DNA of 64,000 bases from Diphasiastrum complanatum (lineage: Eukaryota > Streptophyta > Lycopodiopsida > Lycopodiales > Lycopodiaceae). Where the stretch lies: assembly GCA_029204225.1 (NCBI GenBank), contig CM055113.1:10690364-10754363 (forward strand), given 5' to 3'. Every line of letters starts with the position of its first letter. Positions within the stretch are counted from its first letter, which is position 1. This document shows positions 48,963 through 61,000 of the stretch, piece by piece. The notes beneath the pieces were generated by a model. The model had not been told where the DNA came from and ran no database searches. It saw only the letters and a list, made by a program, of their open reading frames with translations. The position numbers and the translations under genes were made by a program.

Positions 48963-49625
48963 TCATACATGCATATGAGCACACAGACCTACACTCCATG
49001 TTATTTGTAGATTGGATTTTGTATGTCATCTAATAACAGTTGGCCACAAGTGTGTGTGCAGATGGTGAACTTGATGGTGAATCATCGTCGATTTTCCGTG
49101 GAGTTTTTTTCGTAGAGTTTATGGAGCTGCTTGGTAATGGAGAGCATATCTTTTGCAGCACATCCATTTGGTTGTTAGAGCTGTATATTTATTATTTGAT
49201 CAGTGAAGAGAGCATCATTGGCGCATGTCCACAGAGATTTCATTTGCTCTTAAATGTAGATTTGCTACTTAGTAATTTAAGATATGTTTATAGGAATGGG
49301 AGCATTGTTAGTGCGTCTGCCTTGCAAGATCCAATTGCTCGCGCGTCCTGCATGAGGCAATGTTAGATAGCCAGGTAATGGTATTAGATTTAAGTAATGA
49401 CATTTCTATGATGTTTTGAAATTGGTTGAAAATATATATTCGGACTATTTAAAATGTCTCTTAACCAAAAATGTTCTGGAATTCTTTTGATGGTTATGGT
49501 TGTCCGACAAGAATTCAATTTGAATTTCATAATGTACACGAATGCATTTGGATATTTTTTGTGTATGACAAAATTTTGTAAAACCTATTCTTTGTCCAAT
49601 ATTTTGACAAACAAAATGCACAAAT

Positions 49626-49658
<33 letters not shown>

Positions 49659-50815
49659 TACACTTGCATGCAGACAAACATGAACATACAATTGTAAACA
49701 CACTGAATATGCACACACATACATATGCATGAATATGCACACACACATACACACATCGAATACGAACCTCCACACACATACGTCACATACAAACCTCAAA
49801 GAAAACATCCTCACACATGCACAGAAACACACATACATACCACATGCATGAACAACATATTCACTTTGAATTGTGGGCCGCCCGTTAACAAACATTTGCA
49901 AACACATGCATACAAAATATGCACACACCCCCCCCCCCCCCCCCCCCCCCCCATATTTTTCGATACAGGAAAATTTGTGAATTTTTTATACGAGAAAAAA
50001 TGCGACACTGCCCTCCCATTTTAGGCAATTTTTGTTGGATTTCAATGCTCAACCTCAAATCCATTCAATAATGAGCATCTTGAAAGTTGTCTGTACTTAT
50101 ACAAAAATCAAAAAAAGAAAGCTCAAACTTTTGAGCAGAAGATCGAAAAAATCCAGTATCGAATTTTTCCGACCCAAAGATCGAAATCCAAAATCAGAAT
50201 TTTTCGATCCCACGTAAACGTGGTAGCACGCGATTGAACATGATTTAATCGTGACGCTGGAACATATCATCCCTTGAAGTGACTTCAGACCAGATAATTG
50301 AATTTATCAGTAAAAAAAGAAAAAATCATGACGTTCTCATCGTCATTCTATGAAGACCTAAATGGTGGATCGCTAGGCTGAGCTGAATGTAAGCAGTCTC
50401 ATAAACTCCCAAAACTACTGAAAGTTACTCACATATTGTTGCCTAGCTATCTTAGTCATAGAATCATCCTATAATCTTTTTAGCATGGAATTGAAGCGAT
50501 AGGCCAATAAGCACGTATAATACACAATCATGTAAAAGCTCTAGGTAAACAAATAATTGTAGAGATGTCCTGGAAAAACAAAAACTATTTCTTTAACTAT
50601 ATAGTATAGTTTGGCTAGGTATTATAAAATATATGCTGAACACGGCCTTTTTTTACTATCCAGATGACAAATTTAAATTCCAATTTAAGAGTGTAGGAAG
50701 GCTTTCAAAGCCCAAAATCTGCATAGCTCACAATAAAGTTTCAAACATGAGATTTTTGTTCCATTGTTCTGAACTTCGTCCCAGGTTCAAGCCCCCTTGA
50801 AAACCAAGATGGTTC
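48598..50815. other. Simple-repeat-rich stretch downstream of the Helitron helicase
   Basis: Degenerate GTTAGAG words occur at 48651-48735. (CA)n tracts lie at about 48909-48961 and 49627-49657, with scattered CA-rich DNA to 49930 and a run of about 25 C at 49927-49952. Plus frame 49040-49366 (GELDGESSSIF...) resembles nothing known. Frames through CA repeats are artefacts. No Helitron 3' hairpin plus CTRR end could be fixed. Confidence 0.4.
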
Positions 50816-50900
50816 ATCACAGCGCGGTATGTGGGTAGAGTGGTTGACTGCGACCGGCAAAGCACAGGCTCAAAACCCAGCCACTGTGTAGTGACATCTT
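50816..50900 (+). repeat. Possible SINE head (pol III box A and B)
   Basis: GTGGGTAGAGTGGTT (50831-50845) resembles box A and AGGCTCAAAACCC (50866-50878) resembles box B at suitable spacing. A second box-B-like word AGGTTCAAGCCCC lies just upstream at 50783-50795. A 28-base tandem duplication (GTTGTGTATAACCTACTAGT) follows at 50950-51000. No tail or target duplication was found. Confidence 0.35.
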
Positions 50901-51575
50901 AGGAGCTTGCTCCTCACTTGGCATTGCCCAGATGGCATTGCCAGGTTGTATATGTTGTGTATAACCTACTAGTTGTGTATGTTGTGTATAACCTACTAGT
51001 TCACATTACAGACCGATTTTAAAACTAAAAAACAAGCTGCTTATTTTATGTGCCAATAAAAGAAATGCATGAGACTGAAAGTTAGGACAACTATGCTGGG
51101 TTTGATGTCTTCTACAGATAATTTTGCTTCATTATTATTGTTATGGTGATAACCACAGTCAACAGTTTGGCAAAGAACAGTCACATGGCCATATCTGAAA
51201 AACATTTGGAGATTTTTATCAGCAGGATTGAATATGTTTTAGTGCGTTATGTATGCTCTTACAATCATGTCCAAGGCCTTGCATTGATGCAGCATTCCAT
51301 CTATAAGAAACAATTAACAAATCCCAGAACTCATGCAGTACATTTTTTTGGCACATGGCATTCCTTCTGTTTCATCATAGTGCAAACCAAAAAGATCAGA
51401 GATGCTACACAACATATTTACAGCACAAAAGTATCTACAGTAAAAGTCATATTCTGTGAATATCTACTGTGTTCTGTCTACCTATCCTTCAAAGAGAGGA
51501 TATTCCAGTGTACGACTTTCTGACACCCATATATGGCATCTTAAAGATGCTATCAGCTAATGCTTCAGAGATCTG

Positions 51576-51844
51576 TTAAATATCAGTAATTGTGTAATTA
51601 CATGTGAGAGAAAACAATGCAGCTCCATGTGGAGGTACCAATGCTGACAAAACCCCATTAAGTATCCCAAGCTGCTTGTTACTCCAAACATCTAATCCAA
51701 CACACTGAAGCCCAGACTTGAGGATAATATTCCCGGGCTGCTTGCGTGGAGAGTATGAAGCTTGATCTTTGACAAGGCTGTCCAAGGAAATTGCTATCGA
51801 TGATGGTTTCAAACCCAAATTGAAAAAAGCTACATACACATTAC
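51576..51844 (-). CDS. Melibiase-family protein, last exon
   Basis: After acceptor ...TTTTGTAACAG the minus strand reads GNVYVAFFNLGLKPSSIAIS, later LDVWSNKQLGILNGVLSALV and PPHGAALFSLTCN, ending at a stop at 51576-51578. A beta-sandwich ending in (L/V)xxHGxALFxLxC closes plant melibiase (alpha-galactosidase-like, GH27) proteins, which remove terminal alpha-galactose or beta-arabinopyranose from wall polysaccharides. The exon is open. Exons carrying the catalytic barrel end lie at 55729-55958 and 56087-56221. Exons in between are not resolved. Confidence 0.65.
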
Positions 51845-54599
51845 CTGTTACAAAATGGAACCCACACTTAGAGGATACATTTCTTGACATTTCTCAGTTA
51901 GAAACAAATGGCAGTTCATATCATGAAACAAAACAAACAGTTAATTAATAACTCAGCAGATAAGAATATAAAATTTTACATCTGCTAGGTAGCAGCCAAC
52001 TGCATTATGTGTCTGGATATGCATCTCAAACTATCAATTGGCACACAGCAGAACTGCTGTCCAGAACACTCTAATAAGAGTCCTGAGGTTACCCACAGCT
52101 AGTTAGAAAAAGTATTTAAAAAAAGCTGCAAAACCTTTCTCAACCTAAGGCTACTAATGGCAAAACTAGGGAGACTTTTGAGCAAAATGTACATCAATGA
52201 GACGGATTCTCTGGCTTATAATAGCATTCTGAAGTTTCAATTGGAGTATGAACAACTATGCACTTGGAACCATATTGTCCGTTCCAGAATGAGCAAAAAA
52301 ATTTCCTGACTTCCAGTACGTACCAAAAAAAGTATGTCATTTTTTTTTATTCTGATTTTCTATGAAATTCTTTTTCAAAAACGTTCCTTGATCTCAACAA
52401 CTGACTTCTCAAGTCATCGCTTGTTCTTATTTGCATCATTAGTGGAAGTTGTGTGTCAGAAGGTGTCTTTTTCTATTCTGACTTTTTATGAAGCTGTTTT
52501 GCAAAAACATTCAGTTATCCCAACAGCTGATCCACTTTCTGTGTTTGCGGCCATTTAACTGGAATAATATTGCAGCTGTTGTCTTATTTCCGTGCTTCCC
52601 ACTATAGCTTTTGGCAGTTGCAATTGCTCTTATTCAGTTCTTTCTGCGGTAGGACACCCCGCAAGCTTTGCTCCTACCCTTAGAAACCCGTTCCGACCCT
52701 TTTTTTTTTTTATATAAAAAAACAGGTATCAAGGCACCTGCTGGCCATATCTTCCTTCTTTTTGAGTGACTCATCTTGATATGTGAGAAATGTGAAGAGT
52801 TTTCTGTGAAAATCTTGTTGTATCTGTTTATCAAGTCAAAATCAAGCTTCTTTAAACTCATATAATTACTTAAAATTTTCTTTTCACATATAATGTGCAT
52901 GATGAACGAATTCAAAACATAGCATAAAGAACATCTGAAAGTAGCAATAAGTGTTAATAAATTGATGATTCTACAACAAAGAAAGCACAGAACTGGATGG
53001 TTGTCTCAATCGCGCATATCTATCCCTTGATGGTTGTTAAAATCATCCTGAAAACCATATGTCTGGTAATGGCATAGTGTGCAGTCATCGTGCATATCTG
53101 GATGGCTGTCAAAAAGCAATTGGATCTCCAGCGTAATTTTTTAAAGGTTGAAGACTTGGTATCACTTTCTTTTTCGTTGTTAAAACAATACGTTTTTCTT
53201 TTAAAAATTTTTTGGTCAGGTTCCTGAACAGAGCACGTTCCATTCCGGAACGGGCAAGTATGCTCCTACCTAAGCATTCCGCCTCCTCAAATAGTGGTTG
53301 GATCAAGACTTTGCACATTACTGCAAGGTGGTGGCTAGTTCTCAAAAGCCCCTCTCGCCATGCATCACTTACTCATCCTTCAATCATTTTCAGGCTACAT
53401 AAAAAATAAATAAATAAAACCTATTATACCAGTACGTTCCGAAACTTATTGTACATTCCTACTGCAAAACCTCGGAACGGTTTTCTATGACTTAGAAACA
53501 TGAAAATAATACAGAAGAGGAGTGGAAGCCAAAAAGTATAGAAAAGGGCTTCATATTAGCATATTAATAGTGGCTTCAAGAAACTGATGGCCATTGTTAT
53601 CCACTAAAATGACGTCTGACCTGTTGGTATGCTCTCAGATAAACTTGAGAAATAACTTGTGTGATGCAGTAGGCTAAGCAGTAAAGAACTCGACTTAAAT
53701 TATGAAGAGAAGAATTGATATGTGGAGCAAACCTGATAGTCCTCGAGCAATCCAGATGCGGCTTACATTGACTTGCACTTGTATTGATGCGCAAAGGCCA
53801 TGTTTTGTGCCTATAAGCTGTCCTGTTGATGTTACTCGCCATGTCTTTTATCAACACAAAGTTTATATTGTTAGTCTTCTTGAAAATGCTTTAAGAGCAA
53901 GAAATTCACAACGTTTCCCTATCAAGGGGAATTCTAAGCTGCACACTTTATAGTTTCTATTCCTCATATATCCCCGTGTGTCATAGATATAGGGTTTAAT
54001 CTCAGATCAATGGTGACAAACATGACTGCAACAGATTTTTCTCAGAATTCCTTGGCTTGATATCAATTACGGATATAAAGATTAGCTGGTTGATGAACAA
54101 ACCTTAGATAAATCATAGCTTAGAAAGTGGCAAGTGCAGACATGCATTTATCAACCATGAACTTCAGATGCTTCCTCATCACAGGCGCATTTCACAATTA
54201 ACACAGAATATGTAATAAAAGTGACCGTAAACAATTGAAAACTTATCCAATATGATTCAATCAAGCAAAAATGGCCAATAAGATAGAATGCGGTAAATCC
54301 TGTACACACAGCACGGTCATTTCTAGATTTGCATAAACTTTTCAGCTTTAGTTACAGAGGTAATGTGCCTATGCTCAGTGAAAACCTCATATCATCTCAA
54401 TTCCTTTCTTTCTTTTGTTCACAACTTGATATCAAATAAAAGTAAATATCAGAAACAGATGATGATAAATGGAGAAATACTCCATTGAAAAGAGTCAGCT
54501 CTTTGTCACGGACAAAAGCAACAACGTCTTGGGAGAATAATTCATCCAAAAATTCAGTAACCATGCCAGATTGTTATGAGTTCATATACCTGCTACTCT
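51845..54599. other. Probable introns of the melibiase gene; CGGAAC motifs
   Basis: Words GTTCC and GGAAC (for example 52280, 52690, 53238-53252, 53436, 53472) cluster here, with CTCCTACC nearby, suggesting a decayed inverted-repeat element. A diverged tandem repeat of about 125 bases lies at 52351-52535. Plus frame 53702-53953 and minus frames 53109-53345 and 53597-53857 have no known motif. Confidence 0.35.
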
Positions 54600-54925
54600 T
54601 CAAAGAGATGAATAACAAAATGGTGAAACAGCTTTAAGCTTCTTAGATACACCAACAGTGTCTTCTTGAACATTGAAAACAGTTGTACTGAATCTTCTAG
54701 AGATAACTACCTGCCCCTTTTCACATTGCTCTGTTGTTGGATCTGAAATGTCCAATATTACCTAGCCAATTATACAAGAGAAAAATATTACCTCGCCAAT
54801 AAGTTTAGAAGAGGAAACAAAATGCTCTTTGTTCGCTATCTCGTAAGTTGTTGGCCATTGTTTCCAGTAGTTCCCACACAATGTTTCAAATTCCTTAGTT
54901 GAAGAACGTGCCTGGTCTGGATGCA
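54600..54925 (-). pseudogene. Unrecognised coding island with 30-base tandem duplication
   Basis: The minus strand has a long good-quality frame: KKVNVPYLHPDQARSSTKEF, ETLCGNYWKQWPTTYEIANK, EHFVSSSKLIGE, then, past one stop, VILDISDPTTEQCEKGQVVI and SRRFSTTVFNVQEDTVGVSK, ending TGA at 54600-54602. The stop lies inside a second copy of a 30-base unit (ATTGGC(G/T)AGGTAATATT) that is in frame. Without that duplication the frame would be open throughout. I do not recognise the protein. It lies between melibiase exons on the same strand and may be part of that gene or a gene fragment carried into an intron. Confidence 0.45.
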
Positions 54926-55728
54926 AATAGGGCACATTCACTTTCTTTGCATTTCTCCTGTTTTATCAGTGCATTTTGGATCAAAAGGTCAGAAAGAGCT
55001 TCCAAAATCACATTTTCTGCCAAAAACGTATTACAGCGGTTGAGATCAAAGCTGTTCAAACATCAAGGCAATAAGCCAATGGGATAATAGAGAAAGCCCT
55101 AATCATGCCCATTCTTCCCTCCTCTATGATGCATTAACCATAGGAACTTCATCCAAATTTTAGCACTGGTAATCGAACTTCACATCATGCATTTATAGTT
55201 GAACAGACACGTTGCTGAATCAACTCCGAAAAGGTCTTGCCCATAAGTAGGATTGATTTGACTATCAGCACAAGTGCAGTCTTAACTTGGAAAAGTATCC
55301 TCGCCATCTTCACAAATTTCAATTCACAATTTCATCATATAAGCACCAAAGGTTCTTCTGGGAATAAAGGCACAGGTTTTACATCTTGTAATAAGGGCAT
55401 TGCGAGATGAACAAGGCTCTAGATTACAAGTTATGTACCTCATAGAAGCTATTACATTAGACCTTTTAAATAACCTAAAAAGCTTCTGATGACCACTCTA
55501 GCATTACCTTGTTTTGACAAAGGCAAGGCCAACGAACCATCAATATTGACTGTACTCTGTAAGATAATAAGTACAAGTCTTGCACCTCACCAACAACAAC
55601 TCTAACATCCAAGCCCTTACAACCCTTTTCTTGTACATTGAAAACATAAAAATTGGAGTTATAAGTCAGAAAACACATCCACTCAAGGCTACAAGCTTAT
55701 ACTCGTGTGCCTTTTTTGTGCTGCTTAC
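54926..55728 (-). other. Probable intron; one small exon candidate
   Basis: A short minus-strand open piece at about 55505-55551 (after acceptor TTATCTTACAG, before donor GTAATG) could be a small exon, but its reading frame relative to 55729-55958 is ambiguous. Nothing else is recognised. Confidence 0.25.
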
Positions 55729-55958
55729 AAGAATTCTGTACAAGGATCTCTGGACAGTGGTCCTTCAAAGCATCCATTTAGTTCTCTTGTTCGTGTACCA
55801 CTACTGAAGGAAACATCTGGCACCGTCCAGCACAGTTGCTCATTGTTGCTTCCCAAAAATTTCTGGTGAACAGCCCATCTTGTGTTGATTGTCTCATTGC
55901 AACCCACAAGTCGCAAAACTGGTGGAGCTTCATTATCAGGAGCAGGCCCAGAATGAAC
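55729..55958 (-). CDS. Melibiase-family protein, internal exon
   Basis: After acceptor GGCTTCCAG the minus strand reads VHSGPAPDNEAPPVLRLVGC, NETINTRWAVHQKFLGSNNE and QLCWTVPDVSF, ending at donor CTT|GTAAGC. It follows in phase 0 from the exon at 56087-56221. In plant melibiases the barrel is followed by such a segment with a conserved Cys and a (Q/K)xCW motif. Length is 230 bases, leaving phase 2. Confidence 0.6.
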
Positions 55959-56086
55959 CTGGAAGCCATTAATAAGAACAAAGAAAATCACCTTCTCCAT
56001 TGTCCCCATTGAATATTACAATCTACAATATTTTAGAACATGATGAACTGCGAACTGGCACCATACTGTGACCATATTCTTCATAC

Positions 56087-56221
56087 CTCACGATTACCAA
56101 AACTGTTGGCATTCATATCAAGCATTACAGGATTTGTAATCAGATCAAGTGTAGCCTTATCAATGTTGCGGAGGTCTCCTCCATACATGAGTGGAGACTT
56201 CGATATGGCCCAAAGAGTCAC
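56087..56221 (-). CDS. Melibiase-family protein, exon with SPLMYGGD motif
   Basis: Between acceptor CTTGCAG and donor GAG|GTATGA the minus strand reads VTLWAISKSPLMYGGDLRNI followed by DKATLDLITNPVMLDMNANS. (W)(A/S)xxKSPLMxGGD followed by LITNP is characteristic of GH27 alpha-galactosidase/melibiase proteins, at the end of the catalytic barrel. The exon is exactly 45 codons. The upstream exons with the catalytic Asp residues should lie to the right; I could not find them before the copia element at 57685. Confidence 0.78.
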
Positions 56222-57284
56222 CTGCAAGTAAGAATATCCATAAAACTCATATAAAAATCTCTTCTCGATTGGAAAAAGGAGAGTTTAAAAGATCTCAAAG
56301 CAAAACATGCTTTGATCATTTTACTCTCCCACTACTGGTATCAATATTGCTGCCTCCATAGCAGAATTTGAGTTTATCAGGTAAACTATCTGCACAACTC
56401 ATATGCAATTCACACTTGCTAGCAGAATCCAGTAGTATTAATGTCATTACTGTTGCCATTGTCCTTTACATTGATTGCATGATTTTCCAGAGAGCGAGCA
56501 TGACCACATCAAGGATTAGAGTTAAAGCATATGCTTAGAGCAAAGAGCAATATCTTACCATAGTAACAGAAGTAGAAGATCTAAAGCTAGATTTAGTTAA
56601 TTTACAATCCAAACAAGATAAATCCTATGTGAAACTTAGCCAGTTTAATCTATAAAGGGTACTTATGTGATGATGTGTGCAATCAAATAATTAAATCCAG
56701 AGAGGAGCTATTCATAAAATATAGCTACAATTGTCCTTTGCCGAGATGTGTCCAAAAAGGCTTTGAGCCAAAAAAAAACTTCATGTACTAGATGAATCAC
56801 AAATAGAATTCTGAAGTTTTTTATGAATGTTTCTGATTCCTTATATATGATTCAAATGCTTATGTTTCATGGATGATATCATGATATATGTTGATCAATT
56901 AGCATTTATGTTACATTTTATGTTGGTGTAACTCCGTTGTTGAGGATTGCTAGTTTGTATTGATGTTTCAAATTTCATTGATGATTTCACCAGTTGCTGA
57001 TATATATTTGAGCATTTGTTGTCTTTTTTATTGAAGGATTTTGAATCATCATCTAGCTCTAGAGAAATCAATGATAACAGGCCATGAGATAAATTTGGCC
57101 AAGCTTCAACTTCCATGACATTGACCCATTACCTAATCAATGCATTTTCGACTGGATGCATGACACACTAAAAAAATGCAAAAGTTGAGGGACAAATATA
57201 TTTGGCATAGAATGGGAATTTGCAAGAGGACATGATTGGAAGAAAGGTTAATTGACTTGATTTTTATCATCTAACGTGTTTTAT
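56222..57284 (-). other. Intergenic or intronic stretch
   Basis: A minus frame at 56895-57116 (MEVEAWPNLSHGLLSL) does not resemble a melibiase exon or other known protein. No repeats or RNA genes stand out. Confidence 0.3.
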
Positions 57285-57660
57285 TGCAATTCTACAAAAA
57301 TAACTATTACAGAGCATGATCATGAATGAAACCCTATGGAGATGGCTGCCTTGTCTACTCTCAACCTTTGTTGCATAGGATTTGATGAATGTCTCTCTCT
57401 AGGCTCACTTATACACAATTCTCCTAATGTCAACATCTGGCAAACTCCATGCACAGTTGACACTTGCCACTTTGTAGTACCTTGACGCATAGGCAAGCGA
57501 GTAGGCTGACATGTGCCACTCATGCACTGGACCAAGTGTCCTAGCGAGCATATGTTTGATAGGTTAACTCTAACATGTGTCACTCATACACTAGGACCAA
57601 GTGTCCTAGGGTGGCACATGTCTTGTTAACCAATCAACTGTCTCCTAATTTCAGTACCCA
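57285..57660 (+). repeat. Dispersed repeat, copy 2 (partner at 12200-12640)
   Basis: Same-order shared words with 12350-12640 include CCATGCACAGTTGACACTTG, CATAGGCAAGC, CACTCATGCACTGGACCAAG and TGTCCTAG. An inner piece around CACTCAT..ACCAAGTGTCCTAG occurs twice (57516-57545 and 57577-57610). It is cut by copia C at 57685. Confidence 0.55.
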
Positions 57661-57684
57661 AACCAAAGCTTAGCATGCAACTCT

Positions 57685-58074
57685 TGTCAAATTCCAAGGC
57701 CTAGCTATGGAGTATCATAACAACATAGTAAGCACACTATGAAAGCTTCAGAAAACCAGCTATGGAGTAGAACACAAAAGCAAGAGAGAGAGGACTTCAT
57801 AGCTCACACAACATGAATGAATATTCAAAGTGTAGTAGGGCGTGGAAACCCCTCCAAAGTTTGGGCTACATATAGCATGTTATGTATAGAGGTGGTGTCT
57901 TGCTAATTCTAGCTCTAGAACCCACATGGGTCCTTAACCTACTTGATTTACTTGCCTAATTAGCACAAGTGGGGTGTACTATGTACATAAATGTTTTACC
58001 CCCATGTCTTATGCACAACTTACAAGTTACAAGTATACAAGCCTTAAGGGGCAAAATAGGCATTTATTTCAACA
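57685..58074 (-). repeat. 3' LTR of copia C
   Basis: It begins TGTCAAATTCC and ends TTTCAACA on the plus strand, 390 bases. The minus-strand purine run TTGAGGGGGGG abuts it at 58075-58085. The pol stop codon TGA is formed by the first bases of the LTR (TGTTGA). Confidence 0.93.
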
Positions 58075-61000
58075 CCCCCCCTCAATGGCTATTTTGTTCA
58101 TACCAACACCTAGCATGCTACGAAACTTTTCAAATTTTTCTCTACTAAGTGCCTTAGTAAAGATATCTGCTGCTTGTTCGTTGGTATCACAGTACTCGAG
58201 CTGAATTTCTCCGCTTTGTATCTTCTCTCGTAAGAAGTGTTGATCCACCTCAATATGCTTCGTACGAGCACGGTACATAGGATTTTTGGCAAGCTGGATG
58301 CAACTTTGGCTGTCACACTGAAGAATAGTAGGACCATCCTGTGGAATCTGCACCTCCCCAAGAAGTCTCCTGAGCCATATTGCCTCGCAGGTAGCTTTTG
58401 CCACTGCCCTGTACTCAGCCTCTGTCGATGATAAGGTAACTGTGGGCTGTTTCTTGCTACACCAAGAAATGGCCCCTGAACCAAGGTTAAAAGTGTAACC
58501 TGTGGTTGACTTTCGATCATCCCTATCACCTGCCCAATCCGAATCAGTAAAGCCTCCAAGCTGAAGCTTTCCGTCATCTGTGTACTCAATCCCATAGCAG
58601 GTTGTCCCTTTGACATACCTCAAAACCCTCTTAGCTGCCTTCCAATGTGCTTCAGTTGGAGAACTCATGAACTGGTCAACCGCATAGGAAATGTCTGGTC
58701 TCGTAGTGGTGAGATAAATCAGGCTACCCACAAGCTGCCTATAAAGAGTCTCGTCCACAAAAGGAGTGCCATCATCTCTGGATGGCTTACTGCTGGTATC
58801 AATGGGCGTGGAAACGGGTTTGCAATCCTGCATGTTGAACCTGTTCAAAACTTCACATGCATAGTTGGCTTGGGAAATAAACACACAGTTTTCCTTTTCC
58901 CAAACCTCCAAACCAAGACAATAGTGGATTGAGCCCAAATCCTTCATCTCGAACTCATTTGATAAATGAGCCTTCACCTTTTCAATAAGCTGCCCATTGT
59001 TACCCGTGATGACCAAGTCATCCACATAGAGAACTATCAAAACAATGTTCCCATCTTCCTCCTTCACGAACAGGTTGCAATCCGACTGACTCTTTATGAA
59101 TTGCTCCTTGGCAAAATAGTCGTCAATACGACTATACCAAGCCCTGGGTGCCTGCTTCAAACCATATAAGGCCTTCTTAAGCCTGCATACCATACTTTCC
59201 TTGCCCTTAGCCTCAAAACCTTGTGGCTGTTCCATGTAGACTTCTTCAGCCAACTATCCATTAAGAAAAGCACTCTTCACGTCCATTTGATGGACCTCCC
59301 AACCAAAAAATGCAGCCAATGCTAAAACCAACCTGATAGACGTCATCTTAGCTACCGGTGCAAACGTCTCATCGTAGTCCGAGCCCTCCTTCTGTGCATA
59401 GCCTTTAGCAACCAGCCTTGCCTTATGCTTTTCGATGCTCCCATCAGATTTGTATTTGGTCCTGTAGACCCACTTACAGCCAATAGGACGCTTCCCTTTT
59501 GGTAACTTCACCAAATCCCATGTATCATTCTTGAGAATGGAGTCGTACTCCTCTTGCATAGCATGTTGCCATACCTTCTCATCTGCTGCCTCAACGAATG
59601 TATGTGGATCTTGTGAATCCAAAATAGTAGTCATAAGTGCATAGTTTGTCTCCTGGTGCTCATGCTGCTGGGCTTGCCTTTGAGACCTCCTAGCCCCTGG
59701 ATTGCTGCTCTCTCCCTCATCCAATATCAAACCATCCTGCACAGTTTGCCAATACCACTTGGGAAACTTCTTCCTTGCAGTTGGTGATGAAGACAGTGAA
59801 TAGGACTCAACAGATTTGCCCCTTTCCTTCCGCTTCCTAGCCTCCTCGAATTCTTCCTCTTAATCACTCATATGATTATCCTGAGGCTCCCCAATATATG
59901 GATGTGGGTCATCAAGTATTGGCACAAATTCACTTGTACCATCCTCCATCTCAAGTTCCTCTATAGGAGGCGTTTGATCTTCTTCAAAGATCACATCTCG
60001 ACTTATGATCCTCTCCTTGCTAGTAAGATCGTAAAGTCTGTAAGCTTTGCTTTCTTCACTGTATCCCAAGAAAATACTCTTTGCTGATTTTGCATCCAGC
60101 TTCTTCCTGTTATCCTTGGGAATATGGGCATAGGCCGTACAACCAAACACTCGCAAAGCGCCTACCTTGGGCTTAATGCCGCTAAATGCCTCTTCTGGAG
60201 TCTTGCCTTCCACAGCTTTTGTTGGACTTCTATTCAACAAAAACACTGTTGTGTGCATTGCCTCGCCCCAAAAAGAGTTGGGCAACCCCTTTGCCTTGAG
60301 TATGCACCTTGCACACTCCACAATAGTTCGGTTCTTTCTCTCTGCTACGCCGTTTTGCTGAGGAGCTGTAAGCTGCCTTTTGATCCCATTGGCCTTGCAG
60401 AATTCCACAAATTCTGTCTTAATGAACTCTCCACCACCGTCTGACCTGAGCGTCTTTATCTTCTTTCCTGAATGTTCTTCTACCAAAGCTTTGAAATGCA
60501 GGAAGTACTTGAATGCTTCAGATTTTAACTTCAAGAAATAAATCCAAATCTTGCGTGAGAAGTCATCAATAAAGGTCATAAAGTGATATGCCCCCCCTGC
60601 AGATTTTGTTTGGGTTGGCCCCCACAAATCTGAATGTATCAAGTCAAGTATGTCTGCTGCCCTGGTGGTGCTTTCCTTGGGAAACTTATGTCTTTGTTGT
60701 TTTCCCATAGCGCAGGCCTTGCAAACTGAAGAGCTTGGCTTAACAACTGGAAGCCCCTCCACCATATGATGCTGGTTCAACACCTGCATGCTCTGGTAGC
60801 CAAGATGTCCATACCTCTCATGCCACAACCTATCCACATCCCTTCCTTTTGTTGTATAAGCATGCTGACTAGGGATAGAAGTGTATAACCTGTATAGATT
60901 ATCTTCCTGCAATCCTTTGGCCACAACCTTCATATTATCACTCAAGTCCAACACAAGACAAGAAGTAGCATCAAATTCTACTTTCATATTTTGTTGAGTG

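Noticed and set aside
49040-49366. 108-codon plus frame after the Helitron helicase
   Set aside because: Looks moderately protein-like but matches no family I know, and no splice or element context supports it.
49445-49928. Overlapping Cys/Val-rich frames
   Set aside because: They arise from CA/TG-rich DNA; several frames are open at once and none has a domain.
53702-53953. 83-codon plus frame (RAIQMRLTLTCTCIDAQRPC)
   Set aside because: Unrecognised, overlapped by a minus-strand open frame, and opposite to the surrounding melibiase gene.
54743-54791. A 49-base intron in the unknown coding island
   Set aside because: It has GT and AG ends but is too short for a plant intron and is better explained by an in-frame 30-base tandem duplication.
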